Shown here piece after piece: positions 17,173 to 24,580 of a stretch of 64,000 nt of DNA. Source of the DNA: Burkholderia sp. WSM2230. GTDB lineage: Bacteria; Pseudomonadota; Gammaproteobacteria; Burkholderiales; Burkholderiaceae. The position numbers were made by a program, and so were the translations under genes. The DNA is taken from positions 348,249-412,248 of the forward strand of contig NZ_AXAJ01000003.1 of NCBI RefSeq assembly GCF_000472445.1, in the 5' to 3' direction. Under the pieces are notes generated by a model. It saw only the letters and a program-made list of their open reading frames with translations, was not told the origin of the DNA and did not search any database. Each line of letters begins with the position of its first letter. Within the stretch, counting starts at the first letter, position 1.

Positions 17173-18306
17173 ATGAGCGCCACGCCGACCTCGCAAAACA
17201 CGCCGCGCCGCGCCACGATTACCGACGTCGCGCGCGAGGCCGGTACCGGCAAGACCAGCATCTCGCGCTACCTGAACGGCGAGATGAGCGTGTTGTCGCC
17301 GGAACTGCGTGCGCGTATCGAGGCCGCGATCGAGCGGCTCGACTATCAGCCGAATCAGATGGCCCGTGGTTTGAAGCGTGGCCGCAACCGGCTGATCGGC
17401 ATGCTCCTTGCCGACCTGACGAATCCCTATACCGTGGAGGTGCTGCAAGGGGTGGAGGCCGCGTGCCACGCGCTCGGCCTGATGCCGCTCATCTGCCACG
17501 CGGCGAACGAAGTCGAAATGGAGCGGCGCTATCTGCAACTGCTCACCACGTATCGCGTGGAAGGCGTGATTGTGAATGCGCTCGGCGTGCGCGAGGAAAC
17601 GCTGCGGCCGGTGGGCGGCGGCGGCATTCCGGCCGTGCTCGTCGACCGTTCCGTCGAAGGGCTGGTCGCCGATATCGTCGGGCTCGATAATCGCGCGGCG
17701 GCGGAGCTGGGCACGCGGCATCTGCTGGATGGCGGGTTTCGCGACATCTGGTTCGTCGTGCAGCCGTTCGAGCAGGTCAGCTCGCGGCGGCTGCGCGAGG
17801 CGGCGTTTCGCGACACGATGCGCGCATACACGAATGCGCGCGCAGGTGCCGTGCAAGGCCATACGCTCGTGCTCAATCTCGCCGATGCCGCACAGACAGA
17901 GCAGAGTCTTGCGGAGTTGGATCGCGCAATCGATGCGCTTGGCGCGCATGACGCGATCGGCGCCAACGACGTGCTTGACGCGGCGAACCAGCGCGCAGGC
18001 TCCGGCGGCAACGCTGCGCGCGTCGCGGTGTTCGCAGCGAACGCGCCAGTCGCGCTGCGGCTTGCATTGCATCTGAAGGCGCGTTACGGCGCTGCCTGGC
18101 AGACGCGCGTCGCACTCCTTTCCATCGACGATCCCGAGTGGGCCGAACTGACCGGCATCACGACGATCCGTCAGCCTACTTACGACATCGGCTATCGCGC
18201 GGTCGAGTTTCTGCACGAGCGCATCGAGGGTGTGCAGACCACCGCACGCGATTGTCTGCTGCCGGGGGAGTTGATCGTCCGGGCGTCGACGGGCGGGGGC
18301 GGTTGA
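17173..18306 (+). CDS. ptxS: LacI family repressor of the 2-ketogluconate operon
   Basis: This 377-residue LacI-type regulator has the helix-turn-helix at residues 13-35 (ATITDVAREAGTGKTSISRY) with the minor-groove hinge helix, and a periplasmic-binding-protein-like sensor domain from about residue 70. It is the last gene of the kgu run, 73 bp after kguD, with no separate operator seen in front of it. The palindrome at 12799 is the likely target. In Pseudomonas PtxS releases DNA on binding 2-ketogluconate. An insert in the effector domain (about residues 255-280) is Ala/Asp-rich. Confidence 0.85.
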   Translation: MSATPTSQNTPRRATITDVAREAGTGKTSISRYLNGEMSVLSPELRARIEAAIERLDYQPNQMARGLKRGRNRLIGMLLADLTNPYTVEVLQGVEAACHALGLMPLICHAANEVEMERRYLQLLTTYRVEGVIVNALGVREETLRPVGGGGIPAVLVDRSVEGLVADIVGLDNRAAAELGTRHLLDGGFRDIWFVVQPFEQVSSRRLREAAFRDTMRAYTNARAGAVQGHTLVLNLADAAQTEQSLAELDRAIDALGAHDAIGANDVLDAANQRAGSGGNAARVAVFAANAPVALRLALHLKARYGAAWQTRVALLSIDDPEWAELTGITTIRQPTYDIGYRAVEFLHERIEGVQTTARDCLLPGELIVRASTGGGG

Positions 18307-18577
18307 CCGGCTGAGGGGCTGAAGAGCTGAGTGGCTGAGAAACCAGGCGGCGAGTGGCCGAGACACTGAACGGGCAAAAGTCTGAGCGGCTGAAGCGCGG
18401 CTAGACGATCCACCTCTGCGCCATGCGCCCGATGGCGTGTTCCGCCCCGTCCTGACGGGCTCCGGCCCGCGGCCCAACCTCCTGCATCCGCGAGCTTTGG
18501 CGCTCGTTTCACGCCGATCTGCGATCATGCGGGCTGCGGCGCGCAGCGGTTGCGCGCCGGTCATCGCAAGGAAACTC

Positions 18578-19450
18578 ATGGTCGTTGCACCGCTTACCCT
18601 GTCGAGCCTCGTACTCGCGACGCTCGTCGTTGCCGCTTTGCCTTTTCTCATTTTCCGCCGCCTGCGCCGGCCGCTCGCGCTCAAGCCGCGCGCGGCGATT
18701 GCCGGCATCGCCGTGTTCGCGCTGTTCGCGATGGTCATCGAGCGCGCGCTGAACGACTATGTGCTGCATCGGAACGAGGCGACGGCGAGCGTGCTGTCGC
18801 ATCCGCTCGCTTTCGTCGTGTATGGCGCGCTGGCCGCGGGAATCTGCGAGGAAGTGGGCCGCTTCATCGGCATGCGCCTGCTGATCAGACGTGCCGCAGC
18901 AAACGCAGCGGTAGGCGCTCACGCGGGCTCAACGGCAAAACCCACTTCCGTCGACCAGACCCCGCGCACGGACGACGGCACCGCGCTCGCCTACGGCCTC
19001 GGTCATGGCGGCGCGGAGGCGTGGCTCGTCGGCGTACTGGTGCAGATTCAATGGATTCTGTTCGCGGTGTTCGAAAACCGCGGCGAGCTCGATAGCTATC
19101 TGGGCAATCTGCCCAGCGAATCCTTGATGCGCATCCATCTGATACTCGCCAGCCTGACACCGCAGACGGCAGGCATTTTCGCGCTGGAACGGGTGGCCGC
19201 GCTTGTCTTTCAGATCGGTTTGTCTGTGTTGATGTGGCGCGGCTTGCGGGCCGGCTGGCGCGCGATCCTGCCGCTCGCGATTGCTCTTCATGCGCTCGTG
19301 GACGTGCCGGCCGCGCTGTTCCAGGCGCAGTTGGTGCCGCTCGCTGCCGTCGACGCTGTCTATGCGCTTGGAGCAGTCGTCGTAGCGGGGCTGCTTTTTA
19401 AATCGTTCCGACGTGGTGGCCCCGGAAGCATGACACAACTGCCCAGGTAG
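18578..19450 (+). CDS. YhfC family intramembrane protease-like protein
   Basis: This 290-residue inner-membrane protein has about eight hydrophobic segments. EEVGRFIGMRLL and GLGHGGAEAWLVG are the paired Glu and His motifs of the YhfC (DUF2324) family, distant relatives of CPBP/CAAX-like intramembrane metalloproteases. Proteolytic activity is a family inference. A soluble Ala/Thr/Asp-rich loop (about residues 108-140) separates the two motifs. The 271 bp between ptxS and this gene hold only degenerate GGCTGAG copies. AAGGAAA lies just before ATG 18578. Confidence 0.75.
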   Translation: MVVAPLTLSSLVLATLVVAALPFLIFRRLRRPLALKPRAAIAGIAVFALFAMVIERALNDYVLHRNEATASVLSHPLAFVVYGALAAGICEEVGRFIGMRLLIRRAAANAAVGAHAGSTAKPTSVDQTPRTDDGTALAYGLGHGGAEAWLVGVLVQIQWILFAVFENRGELDSYLGNLPSESLMRIHLILASLTPQTAGIFALERVAALVFQIGLSVLMWRGLRAGWRAILPLAIALHALVDVPAALFQAQLVPLAAVDAVYALGAVVVAGLLFKSFRRGGPGSMTQLPR

Positions 19451-19537
19451 GCGATCGCCGCTGCTGCGGCGGTTGGGGCGTTGCGGCTATTGCGGCAGGT
19501 TATGGCGCTTACGGCTATTGTGGCTATTACGACGCTT

Positions 19538-19636
19538 GCGGCAACTGCGGCAACTGCGGCAACTGCGGCAACTGCGGCAACTGCGGCAACTGCGGCAACT
19601 GCGGCAACCGCGGCAACCGCGGCAACCGCGGCAACC
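19538..19636. repeat. 9-bp tandem repeat (GCGGCAACT/C), 11 copies
   Basis: Seven GCGGCAACT units are followed by four GCGGCAACC units with no gaps, giving a register-perfect 99-bp array. It sits about 80 bp upstream of the DUF3022 gene, so copy-number change could alter promoter spacing. Both strands are open through it, producing spurious Ala/Thr- or Leu/Arg-rich ORFs. Confidence 0.95.
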
Positions 19637-19713
19637 GCTTCAGTCGCGGCCTCGCGGCCGTTTACCGCTGCCACCCCATCGCCACTGTTCTACAATCGGC
19701 GGCCTGCCACCGC

Positions 19714-20103
19714 ATGCCTATAACTTTCGGCACATCCATGGAAGCTTACCAATACGACTGCGCGAGTCCCGAGTTCGAGGAACTGGCGCGCGTCATCAGC
19801 GATCTCTTTCCCGAGCAGACGCAGTTCATCCAGCGTGCGGCCGAAGACGGCACGCCAACGCTCGCCATTCATTGGGTGGCGATGCGCTTCGGCGCGACCG
19901 CGCGACGCATCGTCATGACGGTGGAAATCGCGCCGGCGGCGCTCGCGCGCTACCGCGCGTTGCCCGCGCGGCTGCGCGGCCGCAGCTTCGCGGTGCTGCG
20001 CGCGTATGTCGAAGCGAGCATCGGCTCGCTCGAAGAACAGTATGCGAATGGCGAAGCGGTGCCGCGCGAAGTCACCGTGGATCTCGGCGACGAATTCGCA
20101 TGA
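19714..20103 (+). CDS. DUF3022 domain protein
   Basis: This 129-residue protein resembles the Burkholderia-restricted DUF3022 family (ARVISDLFPEQTQFIQRAA; TLAIHWVAMRFG; RSFAVLRAYVEASI). It is soluble, acidic and probably cytosolic. The start is uncertain: ATG 19714 or ATG 19738 (MEAYQYD), neither with a good ribosome-binding site. It is convergent with the PGDYG gene, whose stop is only 8 bp away. No function is known. Confidence 0.7.
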   Translation: MPITFGTSMEAYQYDCASPEFEELARVISDLFPEQTQFIQRAAEDGTPTLAIHWVAMRFGATARRIVMTVEIAPAALARYRALPARLRGRSFAVLRAYVEASIGSLEEQYANGEAVPREVTVDLGDEFA

Positions 20104-20110
20104 CGGCGCT

Positions 20111-20548
20111 TCAGTCGGTGAAACGGTAGACCTTGGCGAAGCGGGCGGCCTGCACGACGCCGTAATCGCCCGGCGCGTACTGCATGATCCAGTCGCCGGC
20201 CGCGCCGCGCAGCACGTCGCCGCCGTTCGCCGAACGGGCCAGCGAGAAGGCTTCGTGCATCTGTTTCGCGAGCACGACTGCGGGGCGGTTGCGATAGCCA
20301 CCCGGCTCGCCGTGCGCGAGCGCGGCATCGGCAGGGACGTATTTGGCGTCGAAGCGTTCGCGCGACACGACCCAGCGGTCGCCGGTCGAACCGGTGATCA
20401 GCGCGTCGCCCGGCACATACCGGTTCGGGCCTTCCAGGCTCATCAATTCGCCTTGTGTGGCGGCAAATTCGACGGTGACCGTTTCGTCTTTGACGACGCG
20501 CCGGGCGGCGGCGTCGTGGCTCAGGTCGAGGTTTGTGAGGTCGTTCAT
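20111..20548 (-). CDS. PGDYG domain protein
   Basis: This 145-residue protein ends with the diagnostic PGDYG motif (IMQYAPGDYGVVQAARFAKV, about residues 119-138) preceded by a WVVSRERFDAKY block. The PGDYG family is small and of unknown biochemistry, often covering a repeated beta-rich module; the YVPGDALITG segment at about residue 44 looks like a first copy of the same module. It is cytosolic. The gene is convergent with DUF3022. Confidence 0.8.
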   Translation of the reverse strand: MNDLTNLDLSHDAAARRVVKDETVTVEFAATQGELMSLEGPNRYVPGDALITGSTGDRWVVSRERFDAKYVPADAALAHGEPGGYRNRPAVVLAKQMHEAFSLARSANGGDVLRGAAGDWIMQYAPGDYGVVQAARFAKVYRFTD

Positions 20549-20713
20549 GATGCGGCAGATGGTGTGTTGACGGCGGCGTCCTGACGTGGCGTCATCGATC
20601 GCGGACCAGCATCATGCCAGACGCATCTTACGGCGCGCTTCTTTGCAAACGCGATGCCAGGCGATGCACCGCGCGGCGAGGCAACGAGAACCGTGCAAGA
20701 CGGCACCGCACGG

Positions 20714-20763
20714 CACCGCACCGCACCGCACCGCACCGCACCGCACCGCACCGCACCGCACCG
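20714..20763. repeat. 5-bp tandem repeat (CACCG), 10 copies
   Basis: This uninterrupted run of ten CACCG units lies between the PGDYG gene and the Spy-like gene. It is followed within 12 bp by a perfect 13-bp inverted repeat. No coding role is evident. Confidence 0.95.
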
Positions 20764-20774
20764 CATCCATCGCA

Positions 20775-20808
20775 CGATTGTTCGCGCAACGGATCGCGCG
20801 AACAATCG
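20775..20808. terminator. 13-bp perfect inverted repeat downstream of Spy-like gene
   Basis: CGATTGTTCGCGC and GCGCGAACAATCG flank an 8-nt loop. It starts 26 bp beyond the stop of the minus-strand gene ending at 20834, a position expected for a terminator, but no U-tract follows on either strand. It could instead be an RNA-stabilising 3' hairpin. Confidence 0.5.
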
Positions 20809-20833
20809 CACAACGGATCCCACAAGCGATCTC

Positions 20834-21355
20834 TTACGGCTTCACTGGCGCATCGCTTGCCGGAGCCGGCGCCGTCTTGCCGCTTTTGCCCTTGCCATGA
20901 GGACGATGCCGGCCCTCAGGACCGCCCTCATGGCGGAACGTCGTATCGGCGAGCTTCTTCTGCTCCGGCGAGAAGCTGTTGTAGAGCGGATCGAATGCGT
21001 CCACCAGCTTCTTCATGCCGTCCGCATGCGCCTGGGCGATGGTCGCGTACTGCTTCATGTCGTCCAGTGCCGACACGTTGGTCGCTGCGCGGCGTTCCTT
21101 GAACAGCTCGCCCATCGTCTGGCCGTTGCCGCGCATCACGTCGGCGAAGGCTTTCCACTGCGGCTCCTGGGCCGGCGTGATTTTCAGTTGCGAATGCAGA
21201 TAGGCGATGCGGTCTTCGACATTGCGCTCATGTCCGTCCTTCGCGGCGGGCGCGGAGGCGGCCGCAACCGAAGGCGCTGCGGCCGGCGTGGAAGCTTGTG
21301 CGAATGCGCCGCTCATCGCGACTGCGGAGGCCAGCAAGACCAGTGCTTTTTTCAT
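20834..21355 (-). CDS. Spy/CpxP-like periplasmic protein (LTXXQ type)
   Basis: This 173-residue protein has a clear signal peptide (MKKALVLLASAVAMSGAFAQ), an Ala-rich linker, and two Spy-type repeats (LHSQLKITPAQEPQWKAFAD and YNSFSPEQKKLADTTF) corresponding to the LTxxQ motifs. Spy/CpxP proteins are ATP-independent periplasmic chaperones or stress-response modulators; the same role is inferred. The C-terminus is His/Lys/Pro-rich (HRPHGKGKSGKTAP) and could bind metal. It appears monocistronic. The roughly 200 bp upstream, before the small ORF at 21564, hold a TACAAT box near 21508 but no gene. Confidence 0.8.
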   Translation of the reverse strand: MKKALVLLASAVAMSGAFAQASTPAAAPSVAAASAPAAKDGHERNVEDRIAYLHSQLKITPAQEPQWKAFADVMRGNGQTMGELFKERRAATNVSALDDMKQYATIAQAHADGMKKLVDAFDPLYNSFSPEQKKLADTTFRHEGGPEGRHRPHGKGKSGKTAPAPASDAPVKP

Positions 21356-21563
21356 CGAGACTCCTGATGTCTGTTCGAATTGGGACGGATCGGAAGAGGG
21401 CGTGTGGCGAGCCGCCCGCCTGCGCCTGGCCGTGTCATGCGCGGCGGCGCCATGATGGCGGATCGCTCGATCCTTGCCGTCGGCGCTATTAGTATCACGA
21501 TATCCCTACAATGCGGCTCTTGTGCGACAAACGCTTACAACCGAAACGAACAGGAAATAGCGG

Positions 21564-21692
21564 GTGGATAAATTCGTCAGCATGGAGATTTTCCACGCTT
21601 CGGGGAACGCTGCGGCGCCTGAAGACGCGCCGCCGGGCGCGAGGACGCGCGATAATCCGCACCACTGCGATCACTTCTTTCTCCTCCGATGA
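21564..21692 (+). CDS. Possible coupled upstream small ORF of lrp-type gene (LysR-like first ten residues)
   Basis: A GTG start preceded by AGGAAA opens a 42-codon frame. Its first ten residues, VDKFVSMEIF, look like the beginning of many LysR proteins; the rest (HASGNAAAPEDAPPG...) does not. The stop overlaps the start of the Lrp-type gene as ATGA (21689-21692), and that gene has no ribosome-binding site of its own. It may be a translational-coupling leader, or a relic of a lost LysR gene. Neither is proven. Confidence 0.35.
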   Translation: MDKFVSMEIFHASGNAAAPEDAPPGARTRDNPHHCDHFFLLR

Positions 21693-22147
21693 GACCTCCG
21701 CGCCTCGACCAACTCGACGACCTCGACCGCAATCTTGTGGCACTGCTCCAGGCCAATGCGCGCGAAAGCGTCGCCAATCTCGCCCGTCAGCTCGACGTGG
21801 CGCGCACTACTGTCATCGCCCGAATCGCGCGGCTCGAGCGCAGCAACGTGATCGCGGGCTACAGCGTGCGGCTCGGCCAGGACGTGCTCGATTCGAGCAT
21901 CTATGCGTACGTGGGCATCATCATCGCGCCGAAACACGGACCCTCAGTGCAGAAGCGCCTCGGCAAGATGCCCGAGGTGCAGCTCTTGTGCGCGGTGAGC
22001 GGCGAGTTCGACTACGTCGCCTGGCTGCGCGCGGACTCGCCTGATCGTCTGAACGATCTGCTCGATCAGATCGGCGGCATGGAGGGCGTCGAGCGCACCA
22101 CGACCTCGATCATTCTCGCGCGCAAGATCGACCGCGGCATGGTGTGA
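21689..22147 (+). CDS. Lrp/AsnC family transcriptional regulator
   Basis: This 152-residue protein has an N-terminal helix-turn-helix (LDQLDDLDRNLVALLQANAR; VANLARQLDVARTTVIARIA) and a C-terminal RAM domain (VQLLCAVSGEFDYVAWLRAD). Such proteins form octamers that sense amino acids. The gene directly downstream on the same strand encodes a saccharopine-dehydrogenase-like enzyme, so a role in lysine or related amino-acid metabolism is plausible. The start overlaps the stop of a small upstream ORF by ATGA. Confidence 0.88.
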   Translation: MRPPRLDQLDDLDRNLVALLQANARESVANLARQLDVARTTVIARIARLERSNVIAGYSVRLGQDVLDSSIYAYVGIIIAPKHGPSVQKRLGKMPEVQLLCAVSGEFDYVAWLRADSPDRLNDLLDQIGGMEGVERTTTSIILARKIDRGMV

Positions 22148-22170
22148 TTCACGCCTTGTGTCTTTTTCGT

Positions 22171-22198
22171 CGTTTTGTCTGCGAGACTCGTCAAAACG
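22171..22198. promoter_or_regulatory. Inverted repeat between lrp-type gene and dehydrogenase
   Basis: CGTTTTG and CAAAACG are separated by 14 bp, itself containing GTCT-GCG-AGAC. It lies about 195 bp before the dehydrogenase start and 24 bp after the Lrp stop. It could be an operator or a weak terminator; the evidence is the symmetry only. Confidence 0.3.
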
Positions 22199-22340
22199 TC
22201 GAAGCTCATGGTCATTGCGCAGCATTTTGCGCGTATCAACTGATTCTGCTTCTCCCTAGACTGTCGCTCAAGGGTTCAGCCCGCCGCGCGCCGCGCTTCA
22301 TGGCGGCGCACTTCATGCTGGAGACAGCGCACGGAATGAA

Positions 22341-22372
22341 ACCGGTCGGGGCGCTCAGGCGCTCACTCCGGT
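22341..22372 (+). promoter_or_regulatory. Leader stem-loop containing GCGCTCACTCCG
   Basis: ACCGG...GCGC TCAG GCGC...CCGGT can fold with paired ends, 19 bp before the start of the dehydrogenase gene and next to its AAAAGGAG. The 12-mer GCGCTCACTCCG recurs exactly at 38643-38654, again just upstream of a start codon. Function is unknown. Confidence 0.45.
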
Positions 22373-22390
22373 GGACAAAAGGAGAAGAAC

Positions 22391-23497
22391 ATGAAAGTTG
22401 CCATTGTTGGTGCAGGTCTGATCGGTCACACCATTGCGCATATGCTGCGCGAGACCGGCGACTATGACGTGGTCGCATTCGACCGCGATCAGCACGCGCT
22501 CGACAAGCTCGCCGCGCAGGGCATTCCGACCCGCCGCGTGGATTCCGCCGACGCTGCCGCGCTGCGCGCCGCCATCCAGGGTTTCGACGCGCTCGTCAAC
22601 GCGCTGCCGTACTACCTCGCGGTGAACGTGGCGGCAGCCGCCAAGGGCGCGGGCGTGCATTACTTCGACCTGACCGAGGACGTGCGCGCGACTCACGCGA
22701 TCCGCGCCATTGCCGACGACGCCGAGCACGCGTTCATGCCGCAGTGCGGTCTCGCGCCGGGCTTCATCGGCATTGCCGCGCACGAGCTTGCGAACCGCTT
22801 CACGGAAATTCGCGACGTCAAGATGCGGGTCGGCGCGCTCCCGCAATTTCCGACCAATGCGCTGAAGTACAACCTGACGTGGAGCGTGGACGGTCTCATC
22901 AACGAATACTGCCAGCCTTGCGAAGCGATCCGCGACAGCCGCACGCAATGGGTGCAGCCGCTCGAAGGACTCGAACATTTTTCGCTCGACGGCACCGAGT
23001 ACGAAGCCTTCAACACGTCCGGCGGTTTGGGCACGCTGTGCGAGACGCTGTCGGGCCGCGTCGAATCGCTCGATTACAAGTCGGTCCGCTATCCGGGCCA
23101 TCGCAACCTGATGCAATTCCTGCTCGAAGACCTGCGTCTTGCGAGCGACCGCGATACGCTCAAGGGCATCATGCGCCGTTCGGTGCCGTCCACCGCGCAG
23201 GACGTGGTGCTGGTGTTCATCACCGTGAGCGGCATGCGTGACGGGCAACTGGTGCAGGAAGTGTTCACCCGCAAGATCTTCGCGAAGACGGTCTGCGGCG
23301 TGCCGATGAGCGCGATCCAGATCACCACGGCGGGCGCCATGTGCGCGGTGCTGGATCTGTTCCGCGAAAAGAAGCTGCCGCAGCGCGGCTTCGTGCGCCA
23401 GGAGCAGGTGTCGTTGCGCGAGTTCCTCGGCAACCGCTTTGGCCAGCTTTATGAAGGGCAGACGCTGGAGTCGCTGCAAACGGTGGCGACGGTTTGA
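22391..23497 (+). CDS. Saccharopine dehydrogenase-like oxidoreductase
   Basis: This 368-residue protein has an N-terminal Rossmann domain (MKVAIVGAGLIGHTIAHMLR) and the saccharopine-dehydrogenase C-terminal fold (MPQCGLAPGFIGIAAHELAN; ETLSGRVESLDYKSVRYPGH). Family members include lysine 6-dehydrogenase, saccharopine dehydrogenase and carboxynorspermidine dehydrogenase. Length and the GLAPGF motif are compatible with a lysine 6-dehydrogenase type, but the substrate cannot be settled. AAAAGGAG precedes ATG 22391. It follows the Lrp-type regulator, its probable controller, and ends before a strong terminator. Confidence 0.82.
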   Translation: MKVAIVGAGLIGHTIAHMLRETGDYDVVAFDRDQHALDKLAAQGIPTRRVDSADAAALRAAIQGFDALVNALPYYLAVNVAAAAKGAGVHYFDLTEDVRATHAIRAIADDAEHAFMPQCGLAPGFIGIAAHELANRFTEIRDVKMRVGALPQFPTNALKYNLTWSVDGLINEYCQPCEAIRDSRTQWVQPLEGLEHFSLDGTEYEAFNTSGGLGTLCETLSGRVESLDYKSVRYPGHRNLMQFLLEDLRLASDRDTLKGIMRRSVPSTAQDVVLVFITVSGMRDGQLVQEVFTRKIFAKTVCGVPMSAIQITTAGAMCAVLDLFREKKLPQRGFVRQEQVSLREFLGNRFGQLYEGQTLESLQTVATV

Positions 23498-23521
23498 CGA
23501 AGCACCGCTGATAGAAGCACG

Positions 23522-23547
23522 AACGCCCCGCATGCGGGGCGTTTTTT
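23522..23547 (+). terminator. Strong Rho-independent terminator
   Basis: A perfect 22-bp palindrome built on CGCCCCGC/GCGGGGCG (23522-23543) runs into TTTTTT, 25 bp after the dehydrogenase stop. It is the clearest intrinsic terminator of this half of the window. Confidence 0.92.
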
Positions 23548-23597
23548 CGTGCGCCTCGCGCGCTGCGTTCGCTCGACGTGTCGCCGCAGCGGCTGCC

Positions 23598-24218
23598 TCA
23601 AACAGGCAACGGCGGCATCAGTCCCAGAGCCGCCCGCGGTTCGCCTACGATACGCGCGAGCAGCGCGTCGAAATCAACGGCGTCCGGTGCGGTGTTGTCG
23701 AACAACAGCAGATCGTTGCACATGTCGCCGCTCGGCAGAAAGCGCCGCTGACGGTACTCGTCCCAATGCGCCAGCTTGTAGGCGTCGTTCGGATTGCCGC
23801 GCGCCACGATCCGCCGGTGCGCGGTCTCTTCCGACACATGCACCCACACAACACGCACGCTGACGTCGTCGCCGACGCCGAGCCACGCGCGATCGAAAAG
23901 CCGCCGCTCGCGGATTTCGCGCGACAGCGGCCCCACCACCAGGGCGCTCACGCCGAGTTCGAGATTGTCGCGCGCCGTGTCGATGAGGCCGCGATATTCC
24001 GGCTCGCGCAGATGTTCGAGAAAAAGCGGGCTGTCGCGATCGTTCGGATCGCCTGTGAGCATGCCCATGGCGGCGGCGCTATAGCCGCCGTACAAAGTGT
24101 CCTTGTCGAGCAGGCAGAAGGGCGAACCGGCCGCTTTCGTGAGCGGCCCGATCAGCTTTTTTGCCAGCGTGGTCTTGCCGGTGCCCGCGTGACCGCAAAT
24201 GAAAACGAGGCGGCTCAC
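23598..24218 (-). CDS. P-loop ATPase/kinase (AAA_33 type)
   Basis: This 206-residue P-loop protein has Walker A GHAGTGKTTLAKK at residues 9-21, a central acidic pair near LLDKDTLYGG and an Arg-rich lid (SREIRERRLFDRAW; HVSEETAHRRIVARGNPND). It resembles small-molecule kinases such as gluconate- or zeta-toxin-like AAA_33 proteins; the substrate is unknown. The start is GTG 24218 with AAGGA 11 nt upstream, overlapping the TGA of the upstream microprotein (GTGA), so the two are translationally coupled. Confidence 0.8.
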   Translation of the reverse strand: MSRLVFICGHAGTGKTTLAKKLIGPLTKAAGSPFCLLDKDTLYGGYSAAAMGMLTGDPNDRDSPLFLEHLREPEYRGLIDTARDNLELGVSALVVGPLSREIRERRLFDRAWLGVGDDVSVRVVWVHVSEETAHRRIVARGNPNDAYKLAHWDEYRQRRFLPSGDMCNDLLLFDNTAPDAVDFDALLARIVGEPRAALGLMPPLPV

Positions 24219-24355
24219 GACGACCAGTCCTTTGCCAGGAGAGCCGCGCGGTGCCGGTCACGCGCCAGGTTGCCGTCGACCGCGAGCCGCATCGTTCTTA
24301 CCATGCCGAAGCACAATGCCGCGGCAATCGCGGGCATCCAGGTGAAACACCACAT
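24215..24355 (-). CDS. Microprotein (46 aa) coupled to P-loop kinase
   Basis: This ORF has a good ribosome-binding site (TAAGGAGA, 5 nt before ATG 24355) and ends in a GTGA overlap with the downstream kinase start. The product begins with a hydrophobic segment (MWCFTWMPAIAAALCFGMV), a likely membrane anchor, followed by a basic tail (RTMRLAVDGNLARDRHRAAL). No family is recognised. The coupling suggests stoichiometric production with the kinase. Confidence 0.6.
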   Translation of the reverse strand: MWCFTWMPAIAAALCFGMVRTMRLAVDGNLARDRHRAALLAKDWSS

Positions 24356-24580
24356 CGCGGTCTCCTTACTGTTGTCCTTTGCAACGATCATGAAGAAGAA
24401 CCCATGGCCGCGCAAGAGCGTGATGCGAACTCCCGGCGCAACGCGGCCTTTAACAATTCGATACATGAGACCGGGCCGCAGCCCTTAACATGACGGTTGC
24501 ATAGTCCATTCACGCAGAGGGTTCTCGCGCGCATCCGCCCGGCGTGTGGCCCACTCTGTTGCGCTTTCAGGGTAACCAAC

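Noticed and set aside
18307..18577. Possible degenerate repeat of GGCTGAG after ptxS
   Set aside because: Copies are irregular in spacing and sequence, too weak to call a tandem array; no gene is present in this 271-bp gap either.
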